Numbered from the stretch's first letter, positions 26,049 to 35,552 are shown. The stretch: 64,000 nt of DNA from Methanoculleus horonobensis (GCF_001602375.1 NZ_BCNY01000008.1:62001-126000), one strand, 5' to 3'. Notes: a model not told the origin generated them from the letters alone. A program made the numbers and translations.

Positions 26049-27136
26049 AGATCGTATCGATCGTCGGCGCCCGGCCGCAGTTCATCAAGTGCGCTCCCGT
26101 CTCCCGGGAACTCAGGAAGGAGCACGAGGAGATCCTCGTCCACACCGGACAGCACTATGACCACGGCATGTCAGAGATCTTCTTCGAGGAACTCCGCATC
26201 CCGAAGCCCGACTACAACCTCGGCATCGGCTCCGGGACCCACGGCCGCCAGACCGGGGCGATGCTCGGGGCGATCGAGGACGTTCTTGAGACGGAGAAGC
26301 CCGACATCGTTATGGTCTACGGCGACACGAACTCGACCCTCGCGGGCGCGCTTGCGGCGGCAAAACTCCACATTTCGGTGGCGCACGTCGAGGCAGGGCT
26401 CCGGAGCTTCGACCGCCGGATGCCCGAGGAGGTGAACCGGGTGCTCACCGACCACGCATCCGACCTCCTCTTCTGCCCGACGGAGACCGCCGTTGCAAAC
26501 CTCGCGGCCGAGGGAGTCACGGAGGGCGTTCACCTCGTCGGGGATGTGATGTGTGACGCGATAAACTACAACCGCGCGGTCGCGGAAGAGCGCTCCCGGA
26601 TCCTCGAGGACGTCGGGGTCGAACCCGGGGGCTACCTCGTCGTCACCGTCCACCGGCCGTCGAACACCGATAGCAGGGAGAATATGGCTGCCATCCTCAG
26701 CGCGCTTGGGGAGGCTGAAAGACCGGTCGTCTTCCCGGTCCACCCCCGGACACGGCGCTACCTCGGCGAACACGGCCTTCTTACGAAGATGCCGGAGAAC
26801 GTCCGGGTCATCGAACCGCTCGGCTACCTCGACATGCTTCACCTGATGGCGCACGCGGAAAAAATCCTCACCGACTCCGGCGGAGTCCAGAAGGAGGCCT
26901 ACATGCTTGGCGTCCCCTGCATCACCCTCCGGGAGAATACCGAGTGGGTTGAGACGGTCGAGGCCGAGTGGAACATGCTTGTGGGGGCGGAGAGGGAGAG
27001 CATCATCGATGCTATTCGGCATTTTTCGCCCGAATCACAGCAGACAGAGGTATTCGGGAACGGAAACGCCAGTGCTTTGATCGGGGAGATCCTCATCCGG
27101 CACCAGAATGCCGGGGAGACACCGAATATCCCCTGA
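26045..27136 (+). CDS. wecB: UDP-GlcNAc 2-epimerase (non-hydrolysing)
   Basis: This 363-residue GT-B-fold enzyme interconverts UDP-GlcNAc and UDP-ManNAc. Signatures are IVGARPQFIKCAPV, HTGQHYDHGMSEIFFEEL, VYGDTNSTLAGALAA, HVEAGLRSFDRRMPEE, TVHRPSNTDS and LTDSGGVQKEAYMLGVPC. The ATG overlaps the dehydrogenase stop (atga). It is the last GC-rich gene before base composition drops at the tandem repeat array. Confidence 0.95.
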   Translation: MKIVSIVGARPQFIKCAPVSRELRKEHEEILVHTGQHYDHGMSEIFFEELRIPKPDYNLGIGSGTHGRQTGAMLGAIEDVLETEKPDIVMVYGDTNSTLAGALAAAKLHISVAHVEAGLRSFDRRMPEEVNRVLTDHASDLLFCPTETAVANLAAEGVTEGVHLVGDVMCDAINYNRAVAEERSRILEDVGVEPGGYLVVTVHRPSNTDSRENMAAILSALGEAERPVVFPVHPRTRRYLGEHGLLTKMPENVRVIEPLGYLDMLHLMAHAEKILTDSGGVQKEAYMLGVPCITLRENTEWVETVEAEWNMLVGAERESIIDAIRHFSPESQQTEVFGNGNASALIGEILIRHQNAGETPNIP

Positions 27137-27410
27137 AACCCCCGTTCCGGGAGATGGCCAATTAACTGTGAGAAATGACCGTGGGTGATGCCGGCCGCCC
27201 AAACTCAAGGTCTCATCTGCTGCGAGAGGAGGGAATTTAGCGGCATTTATCCACAACAAGGCAGCAATGCTGTTTTTGAGATACTACATCTAATTCTAGA
27301 ATTACACGAATATGTTCTGAATATCGCTTACCATCGGGGTATCTCATCCCAGCGTAATATTGAGGTTGATCTTTATCGGAACTGGATGCGGACCGACGAC
27401 ATATCCACCA
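27137..27410. other. Intergenic region before the tandem array
   Basis: No gene is recognised. The GC content falls sharply here and the sequence contains a palindromic attctagaat (27292-27301) whose core resembles the unit of the repeat array that follows. A plus-strand open frame at 27185-27439 has no recognisable motif and runs into the array. Confidence 0.5.
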
Positions 27411-27640
27411 TTATTCTAGGTTATTCTAGGTTATTCTAGGTTATTCTAGGTTATTCTAGGTTATTCTAGGTTATTCTAGGTTATTCTAGGTTATTCTAGG
27501 TTATTCTAGGTTATTCTAGGTTATTCTAGGTTATTCTAGGTTATTCTAGGTTATTCTAGGTTATTCTAGGTTATTCTAGGTTATTCTAGGTTATTCTAGG
27601 TTATTCTAGGTTATTCTAGGTTATTCTAGGTTATTCTAGG
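27411..27640. repeat. Perfect 23-copy tandem array of a 10-bp unit
   Basis: The unit ttattctagg is repeated 23 times without a single change over 230 bases. The period of 10 is close to one turn of the helix, so every A/T-rich half-unit would face the same side of the DNA. Each unit carries the near-palindrome ctag. There are no spacers, so it is not a CRISPR array. It lies at the junction between host-like sugar genes and the AT-rich pseudaminic-acid island. Confidence 0.97.
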
Positions 27641-27746
27641 TGTGTAGATTTGCCTGCTCTTCATCCTCATTGCATAGTATATGAATCATCTGCACTTGAA
27701 AGCATCTTTCAGAGTTATTTTATCATATTACAACAGAATTTGTCAT

Positions 27747-28838
27747 ATGGAAAAGACGTGCTCTCGCTGTATCCTAGATAATACATTTCCAAATATTTAC
27801 TTTGATGAAGATGGTGTGTGCAACCAGTGCCACCAGTACGACAGAAGATGCAGTAAATACGCCACCAATACACAAAATCAGAAGAAACTGCGCTCTCTGG
27901 TCGAAAAGGTGAAGTCGAGAGGGAAGAATCAGGAGTACGACTGCATCCAGGGTGTAAGCGGAGGCCGGGACAGCACATATACCCTATATCTTCTCAAACA
28001 GTGGGGCCTTAATCCGCTTGCCGTTCATGTCGATAACAGGATGGACACTTCGATCGCGGTGAAAAACATAAACAATGCCTGCCGGAAACTTGATGTCGAC
28101 CTGCACAACCACACCGTCGAATGGGAGGAGTTTAAGGATCTTCAGAGAGCCTTCCTTTTTGCATCGGTGCCCTCTGTTGACATCCCGTCCGACCATGCGT
28201 TTGTCACGATATTATACAACATCGCAGAGGAGAACGATATAAAATATGTCTTTAGTGGTTCATCGTTCCGAACAGAGGGGCAGGGATCAATAGAATGGTC
28301 ACTCCACGATGACGAGCGCTTCATCCGTGACATACATAGGCAATATGGAACAATGAACCTGAACCACTACCCTCTGCGAACTATCAGTGACGTTTTCAGG
28401 TGGTACCGAAAAGGTATCCGGGAGATCCGTCCGCTTTACTGGATGGATTACCACCATAGTGATGTGGATCCGCTTCTGGAGAGGGAACTCGGTTGGGAGT
28501 ACTACGGTGGACATCATTTCGAGTCGATATTCACTCGCTGGGCCTTTGCCTTTCTGCTACCCAGAAAGTTCAACATCGACAAGAGACTTACCGACTATGC
28601 AACGCTTGTTCTGTCCGGCCAGATGACAAGAGGAGAAGCGTTCAACAAAATGACGAAATCAATATATCCGGCTGAGCTGGAAGCGAAAGATCGGGCATTT
28701 ATTCTTGATACACTCGGGTTGACCGAGGAGGAGATGGACTCAATCATCAATGCGGTTCCAAAGCGGAACTTCGATTACGACCATCACTCACGTTTCCATC
28801 GTATACTCACGTACCTGATATCCCCGTGGAGGTATTAG
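27747..28838 (+). CDS. N-acetyl sugar amidotransferase (WbpG/PseA family), copy 1
   Basis: The protein has about 363 residues. An N-terminal zinc-type motif C-S-R-C with CNQCHQYDRR is followed by the PP-loop QGVSGGRDSTYTL. Family members convert an N-acetyl group on a nucleotide sugar or nonulosonic acid to an acetamidino group. ATG 27747 is chosen because it begins the conserved MEKTCSRC and follows an AT-rich tttatcatatta element; ATG 27681 would add 22 residues. WbpG relatives usually need HisH/HisF-like partners, which are absent here. Codon use is AT-rich compared with the host genes. Confidence 0.8.
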   Translation: MEKTCSRCILDNTFPNIYFDEDGVCNQCHQYDRRCSKYATNTQNQKKLRSLVEKVKSRGKNQEYDCIQGVSGGRDSTYTLYLLKQWGLNPLAVHVDNRMDTSIAVKNINNACRKLDVDLHNHTVEWEEFKDLQRAFLFASVPSVDIPSDHAFVTILYNIAEENDIKYVFSGSSFRTEGQGSIEWSLHDDERFIRDIHRQYGTMNLNHYPLRTISDVFRWYRKGIREIRPLYWMDYHHSDVDPLLERELGWEYYGGHHFESIFTRWAFAFLLPRKFNIDKRLTDYATLVLSGQMTRGEAFNKMTKSIYPAELEAKDRAFILDTLGLTEEEMDSIINAVPKRNFDYDHHSRFHRILTYLISPWRY

Positions 28839-29299
28839 GTGGAGTGTCGATATTTATGTTCAGTCGATTTTTCCGATCCTGAGATCTACATGAGTTAGAA
28901 AAAATTTTCTTTCCTCTCCATATTCACATCCCTCACTGCAAGAGGAAATAATGATAATTTATAATCCTAATATTATCTGTGCGGAAGATCGGGCTCGTAT
29001 GTGGCTGCTCGACGGTGCTGAAAAGCGAGGCACGCCAGAAACTCAAGGAGATCCGCGGGGGACCCTACATCTACCGTCGACAAGCGTTTGCGATAAGCGA
29101 ATCTCTTCGCTGATGAAAATGAGCACGTATTTTGGTCGGCTCACGTGGGATGCGGGCTCATCCTCAAAGGGGCGCGGGATGCACATCTCTTGCTTCCTCT
29201 CGGACGATCCTAGAATCGGCTTACTTCGGATTCTTCGAAGAGTACCTGTACTGTCACTCGTTGCAGAGCGTATACACTGTATTGCTGCGTGTGAAGATG
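28839..29299. other. 460-base region with gene debris, not identified
   Basis: The first 110 bases are AT-rich. From about 28979 to 29200 the sequence turns GC-rich, like host coding DNA. A short frame (GTG 28979 to stop 29110) reads RKIGLVCGCSTVLKSE and continues for about 43 codons before a stop. Two other frames stay open further on, but none matches a known family. The pattern suggests a decayed gene fragment. Confidence 0.4.
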
Positions 29300-29719
29300 T
29301 CAGTGAAAATCTGCATGGGGGGTTGCCTCGATTATGTGTTTAGAAATGTATGTTGTATTGGGTGGAATATCAGTGAGAACCACAGAACCAGCGGCAATGA
29401 TAGCGTTATCACCGATGTGAACTGGTCCAAGGATGATCGCACCGGCGCCAATCTGAACATTGTTGCCGATGATAGCACGTTCTTCTTCAGTTGATTTCTG
29501 TCCGATGGTGATATTCGACCGGACGGTACAATTCTTCCCAAATCTGGTGCCGTCTCGGATGGTAATCCCATATGGATGACCGAACCAGGTGGATTCCGGG
29601 ATCTCCCGGCAATTCACATCACACAGGAGAAGACGAAGCGAAAAACGCTTTTTAACGCACCAGTATGTATTTATCGCGGAATTGATAATATGATATCGCA
29701 TGAAATCCAGAATGGTCAT
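29300..29719 (-). CDS. Hexapeptide-repeat acyltransferase (CysE/WbbJ type)
   Basis: The protein has 139 residues. From about residue 50 it shows left-handed beta-helix hexapeptide repeats (FGHPYGITIRDGTRFGKN, NVQIGAGAIILGPVHIGDN) ending in AAGSVVLTDIPPNT, as in serine and sugar O-acetyltransferases. The N-terminal 45 residues are basic and helical. It stands alone on the minus strand within the glycan island, so a sugar O-acetylation role is plausible. It is shorter than full-length CysE and close to small maltose/sugar acetyltransferases. Confidence 0.8.
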   Translation of the reverse strand: MTILDFMRYHIINSAINTYWCVKKRFSLRLLLCDVNCREIPESTWFGHPYGITIRDGTRFGKNCTVRSNITIGQKSTEEERAIIGNNVQIGAGAIILGPVHIGDNAIIAAGSVVLTDIPPNTTYISKHIIEATPHADFH

Positions 29720-30154
29720 TAGATGTCGACCCCACTTATTGTAATACTTTGAAGTGCACAGTATTAAAATCCCCGATTAGTTCTCATACTCTCTTAGTGC
29801 ACGAGTTCCAAGTGCAGTCCTCTTCAGTTCACTACATTCACCACTATTGTGGAGGATCATCCGGAAATCTTCTTTCAGGAAGCTTTCTTGTCTCTACAGG
29901 ATGTCTCCTAAAACCCATTGCATGGTTTTGGCTGTTTCAGCTGTTCACAAGACTGCACCAGAAGTATAGCAACCTCTTGAGTCCTACTTCCCGAGCAATC
30001 ATGATTCACACTTTCAGCACTTGTATCTCTGGTTATCCGCCAGTTGCATCTTTACGAAACCCTAATTTAGTTTCATTACTAGAAGATAAGACCTGGATAA
30101 TGGACCCCAAGTAAACAAAATGGTGGACATGAAATACTTGTACCACGAGGAATT
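29720..30154. other. 435-base AT-rich gap, possible transposase debris
   Basis: No intact gene is supported. A plus-strand frame at 29749-30114 has poor codon use. On the minus strand, near 30030, one frame reads DNQRYKC, a stop, then KCES, faintly like the zinc-binding N-terminus of an insertion-sequence protein, but it is broken by stops. The last bases contain gaggaatt, the ribosome binding site of the next gene. Confidence 0.35.
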
Positions 30155-31885
30155 ATGCAACCAGAAACAGTTATGGCTTATGTCAACCGACTAAAAAATA
30201 CTAAACTTACCTGTGGAAAGACCCTGTTAGAGCTTACCACATATGATGACGTTGCACTCTGGTGGTTTGCTGATATGGCGTTCCATTTCTATTTACTCCA
30301 TCGGGAGTACGAACGTTCTGACGAAGAAGCGGGATTCTACCATACGATTAAGTCAAATAGACATTTCAAGGCACTTGTCCGCCAGATCTACTATCTCAGC
30401 GATTATCTTCTTGCGCTCTTCGCATACCTGACGCTCCTTTGGTTTAACAGAACAAGGCAAGTTAAATTGTTGGGGCAGGAGGGAAAGACAGTTCTCATCA
30501 CAGGGGCGGATATCGAGTGGAGAACATTTTATGCAGGTGACCTGGTCAAACCAATCCTTTCGGATCAGTTTTTTCATGCGATCGTTCAAAAACTCAATGA
30601 AAAAGGAAATTACAGGGTCGTCTCGACATACCCCTTGAAGTGCCCATATATCCCGTCGATCCGGGTCGTCATCAGCAAGTGCAAACATCGGGACGTGCTC
30701 CACATCCCGTTTAACCTCTTCTTCCGGTTCCGGATAGGGAGGGTGAGATACAAGGCGAAGCATCATTTCAGAAGGGTGTGGGATGTCCTGAAGGACGATA
30801 GGAAACTTGCTGAACTCTTAGAGATTCCAGGGGATCCGGACAGGAACATCCGGGAAAAAATCAAGAACTACTTTGCGTATGACAGGCCGGAATATGTCTT
30901 CGCTGAGTTTGCCAAATTTATAGCCATGGCCGAAGTTATGCTTGAGAGGGTCAGACCGGTGGCCGTCGTCATTGAGGACGAATACAGTGTATTTGAGCGG
31001 GCCCTCGTCGTAGCAGCGAAAAGAAAGGGTATTCCCTGTGTCGCAATCCAGCACGGCGCTATCTACGAATTGCATAAAGGATACATATATCAGGCTGGCG
31101 AGGTTTCACCTGATCTCTCTGTGAAAACGCCTTTCGTGCCCACTGCCGACGTTACTGCAGTATATGGTCAGTACCACAAAGATTTGCTGACTCAGGTAGG
31201 AGGATATCCGGAGAGTGCTGTCGTTGTCACCGGCCAGCCGCGGTATGATCGGATGATTAATCTGATTTCACAGTCGGCTTGCTCAGAGTTGATTGAAAGA
31301 TGGCATCTGGATCCTTCAAAAAAGATTGTGTTATGGACGACGCAGTGCCACGGCATCTCTGATTCTGAGAACGAACTGAATTTTCAGGCGGTCTTTGAGA
31401 GTATGTCATTAATTGAGGATGTACAACTCATCATTAAACAGCATCCGGGAGAGCCGAAACGGTATAATACAATGATCCAGGAGCATCTGAGGAAGTATTC
31501 AATTGATGCCCATATTGTTGGCAAAGATGCAGATACGTTAGGGTTGCTCGCCGCAAGCGATCTTGTCCTGTTACTTAACTCAACAATAGGGCTTGAAGCC
31601 GTTGCGCTTCAAAAGCCGCTGATCGTGATGAATCTTGGTGGACAACCAGATATTGTAAATTATGTTCAGGAGGGTGTTGCATACGGCGTCTATAAGCCTG
31701 AAGATCTTAAACCGACTATAGAGCAACTCCTATGTGACGATTCCTGTCTGGCACGGAACAGAGAAGAGTTTATCCGGAAGCACCTCTACAAAGTTGATGG
31801 AAAGGCAGCAGAGCGCGTTGTTGATCTTATTGAAGAATGTGTAGATACAAGAGAGACAAAGACAGCCTACCGGCAGAGTTCATGA
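30155..31885 (+). CDS. Large GT-B-like surface glycan transferase
   Basis: The protein has 576 residues and starts at ATG 30155 after gaggaatt. A helical N-terminal region of about 110 residues ends in a hydrophobic stretch (YLLALFAYLTLLWF). The C-terminal 350 residues resemble the CDP-glycerol glycerophosphotransferase/UDP-GlcNAc 2-epimerase-like GT-B group, with AIQHGAIYELHKG, VVTGQPRYDRM, LIIKQHPGEPKRY and a terminal LVLLLNSTIGLEAVALQKPLIV nucleotide-binding region. It probably transfers a sugar or polyol phosphate to a glycan. The specific donor is unknown. Confidence 0.65.
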   Translation: MQPETVMAYVNRLKNTKLTCGKTLLELTTYDDVALWWFADMAFHFYLLHREYERSDEEAGFYHTIKSNRHFKALVRQIYYLSDYLLALFAYLTLLWFNRTRQVKLLGQEGKTVLITGADIEWRTFYAGDLVKPILSDQFFHAIVQKLNEKGNYRVVSTYPLKCPYIPSIRVVISKCKHRDVLHIPFNLFFRFRIGRVRYKAKHHFRRVWDVLKDDRKLAELLEIPGDPDRNIREKIKNYFAYDRPEYVFAEFAKFIAMAEVMLERVRPVAVVIEDEYSVFERALVVAAKRKGIPCVAIQHGAIYELHKGYIYQAGEVSPDLSVKTPFVPTADVTAVYGQYHKDLLTQVGGYPESAVVVTGQPRYDRMINLISQSACSELIERWHLDPSKKIVLWTTQCHGISDSENELNFQAVFESMSLIEDVQLIIKQHPGEPKRYNTMIQEHLRKYSIDAHIVGKDADTLGLLAASDLVLLLNSTIGLEAVALQKPLIVMNLGGQPDIVNYVQEGVAYGVYKPEDLKPTIEQLLCDDSCLARNREEFIRKHLYKVDGKAAERVVDLIEECVDTRETKTAYRQSS

Positions 31886-31978
31886 TGTGCTGAAGATTCT
31901 TAATTCTGCATTTTCCTTGTTTTTTAATCTCTTTCAAATGAATAACATCCGTTAAACTAATTACCCAAAACGTGGACT

Positions 31979-32962
31979 ATGATGATGATGTCCTGCTTCG
32001 ATGGTAAAACCATCCTCGTGACGGGTGGCACAGGCTCGTTTGGAAAAATGTTTACATCGCTCCTGCTTAAGGAGTGGAACCCCGACAGCGTCCGCATCTA
32101 CTCGCGGGGAGAACTGCTCCAGTGGGAAATGCAACAGAATGTTCAGGATGAGCGCCTCCGTTTCTTTATCGGTGATGTCAGGGATAAAGATCGCCTTTAT
32201 CGCGCGATGAACGATGTCGATATCGTCGTCCATGCCGCCGCGCTCAAGCAGGTGCCTGCGGCAGAATACAACCCTATGGAGGCTGTAAAGACGAACATCG
32301 ACGGGGCATCCAATATCATTAACGCATCCATCGACAACGGCGTCGAAAAAGTCATGGCGTTGAGCACCGACAAGGCAGTACACCCAGTCAACCTCTACGG
32401 TGCAACCAAAATGGTTGCAGAGAAACTCTTTGTACAAGGTAATGCCTATGTCGGTGAAAGAAACACGAGATTTGCCTGCACCCGCTACGGGAATGTAGTC
32501 GGGAGCAGGGGAAGCATCATACCACTCTTCCTGGAACAGAGAAAACAGGGGCGGGTGACGATAACCGACGAACGTATGACTCGGTTCTGGCTGACGCTCG
32601 AACAGGGCGCTCGATTCGTTGCCCAGTGTATAGAGACGATGAGAGGTGGAGAGATCTTTGTCCCTAAGATTCCCAGTATGAGAATTACTGATCTGGCGAA
32701 AATTGTTGCACCAGACTGCGAAGTCGAGATCATCGGTATCCGTCCCGGCGAGAAACTCCATGAGGTTCTCCTCACTGAAGATGAAGCCCGGCACTCGAAG
32801 GATATGAGGGACTACTTCGTTATAGAGCCCGAGCTGAAGATCTGGAGCCGGAACAACGGCCGTGAGGGGAAGTCACTGCCCGAAGGATTCCGGTACTCGA
32901 GCGAGAGCAATCCGATCTGGCTCGACGCTGATAAACTGATGTCAATGGTGGATATTTCGTAG
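31979..32962 (+). CDS. pseB: UDP-GlcNAc 4,6-dehydratase (inverting) PseB
   Basis: This short-chain dehydrogenase fold enzyme of about 327 residues catalyses the first step of pseudaminic acid synthesis, C4,C6 dehydration with C5 inversion. NADP binding is at VTGGTGSFGKMF. The PseB/FlaA1 active-site segment reads LSTDKAVHPVNLYGATKM, giving the expected Asp-Lys and Tyr-x3-Lys. Four ATG codons stand in tandem at the start (31979-31990). The C-terminal IRPGEKLHEVLLTEDEA is typical. pseC starts 11 bases later. Confidence 0.92.
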   Translation: MMMMSCFDGKTILVTGGTGSFGKMFTSLLLKEWNPDSVRIYSRGELLQWEMQQNVQDERLRFFIGDVRDKDRLYRAMNDVDIVVHAAALKQVPAAEYNPMEAVKTNIDGASNIINASIDNGVEKVMALSTDKAVHPVNLYGATKMVAEKLFVQGNAYVGERNTRFACTRYGNVVGSRGSIIPLFLEQRKQGRVTITDERMTRFWLTLEQGARFVAQCIETMRGGEIFVPKIPSMRITDLAKIVAPDCEVEIIGIRPGEKLHEVLLTEDEARHSKDMRDYFVIEPELKIWSRNNGREGKSLPEGFRYSSESNPIWLDADKLMSMVDIS

Positions 32963-32973
32963 ATTGCGCGGCG

Positions 32974-34134
32974 GTGACGAGACCAATGCGGTTCATCCCA
33001 TATGGGCATCAGTTGATCGACGACGACGACATTCTGTCCGTCGTAGAGGTGTTGAAGAGCGACTGGCTCACGACGGGACCGGCTGTCGATCTCTTTGAAA
33101 AGGAACTTGCCAGTTACGTTGGCGCCCGGCATACTGTCGCGGTGAACAGCGGCACGAGTGCCCTGGATATCGCAGTCCAGGCTCTCGATCTCCCGAGAGG
33201 CAGCGAGATTATCACAACCCCGTTCACGTTTGCCGCCACGAGTAATGCTATCCTCTATAATGGTCATATCCCGATCTTTGCGGATATCGATCCCATAACG
33301 AGGAATATTCATCCGGATGAGATAAGGAAACGGATCAGTTCAAAAACCCGAGCAATAATCTACGTTGACTATGCCGGGCACCCGTGCGCGATCGACGAGA
33401 TCGAGAAGATTGCCCGGGAACATGGCCTTCTGCTCATTGAAGATGCATGCCATGCACTCGGGACTTCGTACAAAGGCCGTAAGATCGGTACGTTCGCCGA
33501 TATGACAGTTTTCAGTTTCCACCCAGTAAAGCCCATAACCACCGGGGAGGGAGGGGCCGTGGTCACCGAGAATTCGGAGCTTTATGCCAAACTCAGGCTG
33601 CTCCGGAGCCACGGTATTACCCGCGACGTAGGGGATATGTTCGGTGAAGGGGCGTCATGGGGATACGACATGCAACTCCTCGGTCGTAACTACCGGATGA
33701 CCGACATTCAGGCAGCGCTGGGCGTATCTCAGTTGAGGAAGATTGACTCCTTTATCGAGAGGAGAAACGAACTTGCAGCATTGTACACAAGGGCTCTATC
33801 CGACCTGGAATGGCTTGACCTTCCCCGGACCCAGGAACACGTGACTCATGGGTGGCACCTCTATACGATTCTGCTCAAAGGGCTTGAACGGAGCACTCTA
33901 TTCCCCTACCTGAAAGAACGGGGGATCGGTGTCAACGTTCATTATATCCCCACCTATAAATTCAGTTACTACCAGAGGCACTATCCCCAGAACGCCAATA
34001 CTTTCCCGAGCACTGAGGATATATTCAGCAGAATAATAACTTTACCTCTCTATCCGGGTATGAGCGATGAGGATGTGGAGTATGTCTCTGTTCGGTTGCA
34101 CGAAGCAGAATCAGACCTGAAAATTTCGATATAA
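32974..34134 (+). CDS. pseC: Pse pathway 4-aminotransferase PseC
   Basis: This PLP-dependent aminotransferase of about 386 residues of the DegT/DnrJ/EryC1 family aminates the 4-keto product of PseB. Marks are AVNSGTSALDIAVQAL, TTPFTFAATSNAILYNG, EDACHALG and the PLP lysine in FSFHPVKPITTGEGGAVV, nearly identical to the PseC consensus. The start is GTG 32974 or ATG 32986; the latter begins MRFIPYGHQ, the usual N-terminus. It sits between pseB and the cytidylyltransferase. Confidence 0.92.
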   Translation: MTRPMRFIPYGHQLIDDDDILSVVEVLKSDWLTTGPAVDLFEKELASYVGARHTVAVNSGTSALDIAVQALDLPRGSEIITTPFTFAATSNAILYNGHIPIFADIDPITRNIHPDEIRKRISSKTRAIIYVDYAGHPCAIDEIEKIAREHGLLLIEDACHALGTSYKGRKIGTFADMTVFSFHPVKPITTGEGGAVVTENSELYAKLRLLRSHGITRDVGDMFGEGASWGYDMQLLGRNYRMTDIQAALGVSQLRKIDSFIERRNELAALYTRALSDLEWLDLPRTQEHVTHGWHLYTILLKGLERSTLFPYLKERGIGVNVHYIPTYKFSYYQRHYPQNANTFPSTEDIFSRIITLPLYPGMSDEDVEYVSVRLHEAESDLKISI

Positions 34135-34149
34135 GAGGGTGCTCTACAT

Positions 34150-34881
34150 ATGCATGTGGTGGCTATCGTTCAGGCGAGGATGGGGAGCACACGTCTCCCG
34201 GGCAAGGTGATGAAAGATCTTCTCGGGAAGCCGGTGCTGACCAGAGCCATCAACCGAATCCGGCGTGCAAAGTGTATCGACGAGGTTGTGATTGCGACCA
34301 CCATCAAACCCGAGGATGACGCGATTGCCGCGCTCTGCGAGGGGGAAGGGTGGCAGTGTTTCCGGGGAAGTGAGAACGATCTTCTCGACCGGTATTACCG
34401 GGCTGCACAGGCGTTTAATGCCGATGTTGTTGTTCGTATCACCTCTGACTGTCCGATGATCGATCCAGAGGTCATCGACAAAGTGATAGGAGAGTTTCTG
34501 AGCCTTAGAGAGACGATCGACTATGCCTCAAACACTCTCTCGCCGCGCACCTTCCCGCGTGGCCTTGATGTTGAGGTGATGACCTTTGAAGCCCTCGAGC
34601 ATGCATGGAGGGAGGATAACGATCCTGCGTTGCGAGAGCACGTAACTCCGTACATCTACCAGAACCCTGAAATATTCCGGCTTCATCAGGCTGCCAATGA
34701 AGTAGATCTCTCGCATCATCGATGGACACTGGACACACCTGAGGATCTCGCGCTCATCCGTGCCGTATACAGTCACTTTGGGAACGATCGGTTCACTTGG
34801 ATGGATGCTATCGAGTATCTGGATCAGCATCCAGAGATCATGGAGATTAATAGTGATATCAAGCAAAAGACGATAGAATGA
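34150..34881 (+). CDS. SpsF-like cytidylyltransferase in the PseF position
   Basis: This 243-residue nucleotidyltransferase begins VVAIVQARMGSTRLPGKVMKDL, the SpsF-type variant of the CMP-sugar synthetase fold; classical PseF starts with a PARGGS-type motif. RITSDCPMIDPEVID carries the metal-binding Asp. Its position between pseC and the Pse methylase suggests that it activates the nonulosonic acid with CTP, the step otherwise done by PseF, which is not found in the window. That assignment is inferred. A role as another sugar nucleotidyltransferase is possible. Confidence 0.7.
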   Translation: MHVVAIVQARMGSTRLPGKVMKDLLGKPVLTRAINRIRRAKCIDEVVIATTIKPEDDAIAALCEGEGWQCFRGSENDLLDRYYRAAQAFNADVVVRITSDCPMIDPEVIDKVIGEFLSLRETIDYASNTLSPRTFPRGLDVEVMTFEALEHAWREDNDPALREHVTPYIYQNPEIFRLHQAANEVDLSHHRWTLDTPEDLALIRAVYSHFGNDRFTWMDAIEYLDQHPEIMEINSDIKQKTIE

Positions 34882-34921
34882 GATGATAGATAGTATTTCA
34901 ACAAAATGGAGATGTAAATAC

Positions 34922-35551
34922 ATGGTTAATCAATTTAAGACAGAACAGGAGTCTTTCTGGGCCGGTGAGTTCGGAACAGAGTATATAAGACGTAACCAGG
35001 GTGCGGAACTTTTAGCTTCAAACCTTGTCTTTTTTAGCCAAGCCTTGCGTTCCGCTCATAAGCCCAGGGATTGTATAGAGTTTGGAGCAAATATCGGTAT
35101 GAACCTTAAGGCATTAAGGCTTCTCTATCCACAGCAGGAACAGTTTGCTATTGAAATTAACGAGACTGCCGTGGCTGAATTACGTACGCTACTTCCGCCA
35201 GAAAACGTATTCCATGCATCAGTTCTCGATTATTCTGCTGTACAACAGTATGACTTAGTCTTGGTAAAGGGAGTCCTGATCCATATTAATCCAGACTATT
35301 TGCCACAGGTATATGATGCGCTGTACCGTGCAACTGGTCGATATTTGCTCATCTGCGAGTACTATAATCCAAGTCCAGTTCAAGTTCCTTATCGAGGCCA
35401 CAGTGGTCGCCTGTTCAAACGTGATTTTTGCGGGGAGATCCTGGAGCGTTACCCCGATCTCAAACTCACTGACTACGGTTTTGTCTACCATCGTGATCCC
35501 AACTACCCGCAAGATGACATTACATGGTTTTTGTTAGAGAAGAGAGGATAA
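34922..35551 (+). CDS. Pseudaminic-acid-associated methyltransferase
   Basis: This SAM-dependent methyltransferase of about 209 residues matches the Pse-associated methylase family. It begins VNQFKTEQESFWAGEFGTEYI and has the motif I-like CIEFGANIGMNLKAL. The mid-region LVKGVLIHINPDYLPQVYDAL and the late YRGHSGRLFKRDF are also family-like. ATG 34922 is chosen; an upstream GTG-type extension to 34883 lacks conserved sequence. It is AT-rich and sits between the cytidylyltransferase and the amidotransferase. The methyl acceptor is unknown. Confidence 0.8.
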   Translation: MVNQFKTEQESFWAGEFGTEYIRRNQGAELLASNLVFFSQALRSAHKPRDCIEFGANIGMNLKALRLLYPQQEQFAIEINETAVAELRTLLPPENVFHASVLDYSAVQQYDLVLVKGVLIHINPDYLPQVYDALYRATGRYLLICEYYNPSPVQVPYRGHSGRLFKRDFCGEILERYPDLKLTDYGFVYHRDPNYPQDDITWFLLEKRG

Positions 35552-35552
35552 A

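Noticed and set aside
27411-27640. Possible CRISPR array
   Set aside because: The units are 10 bases and directly joined with no spacers, and there are no cas genes; it is a simple tandem repeat.
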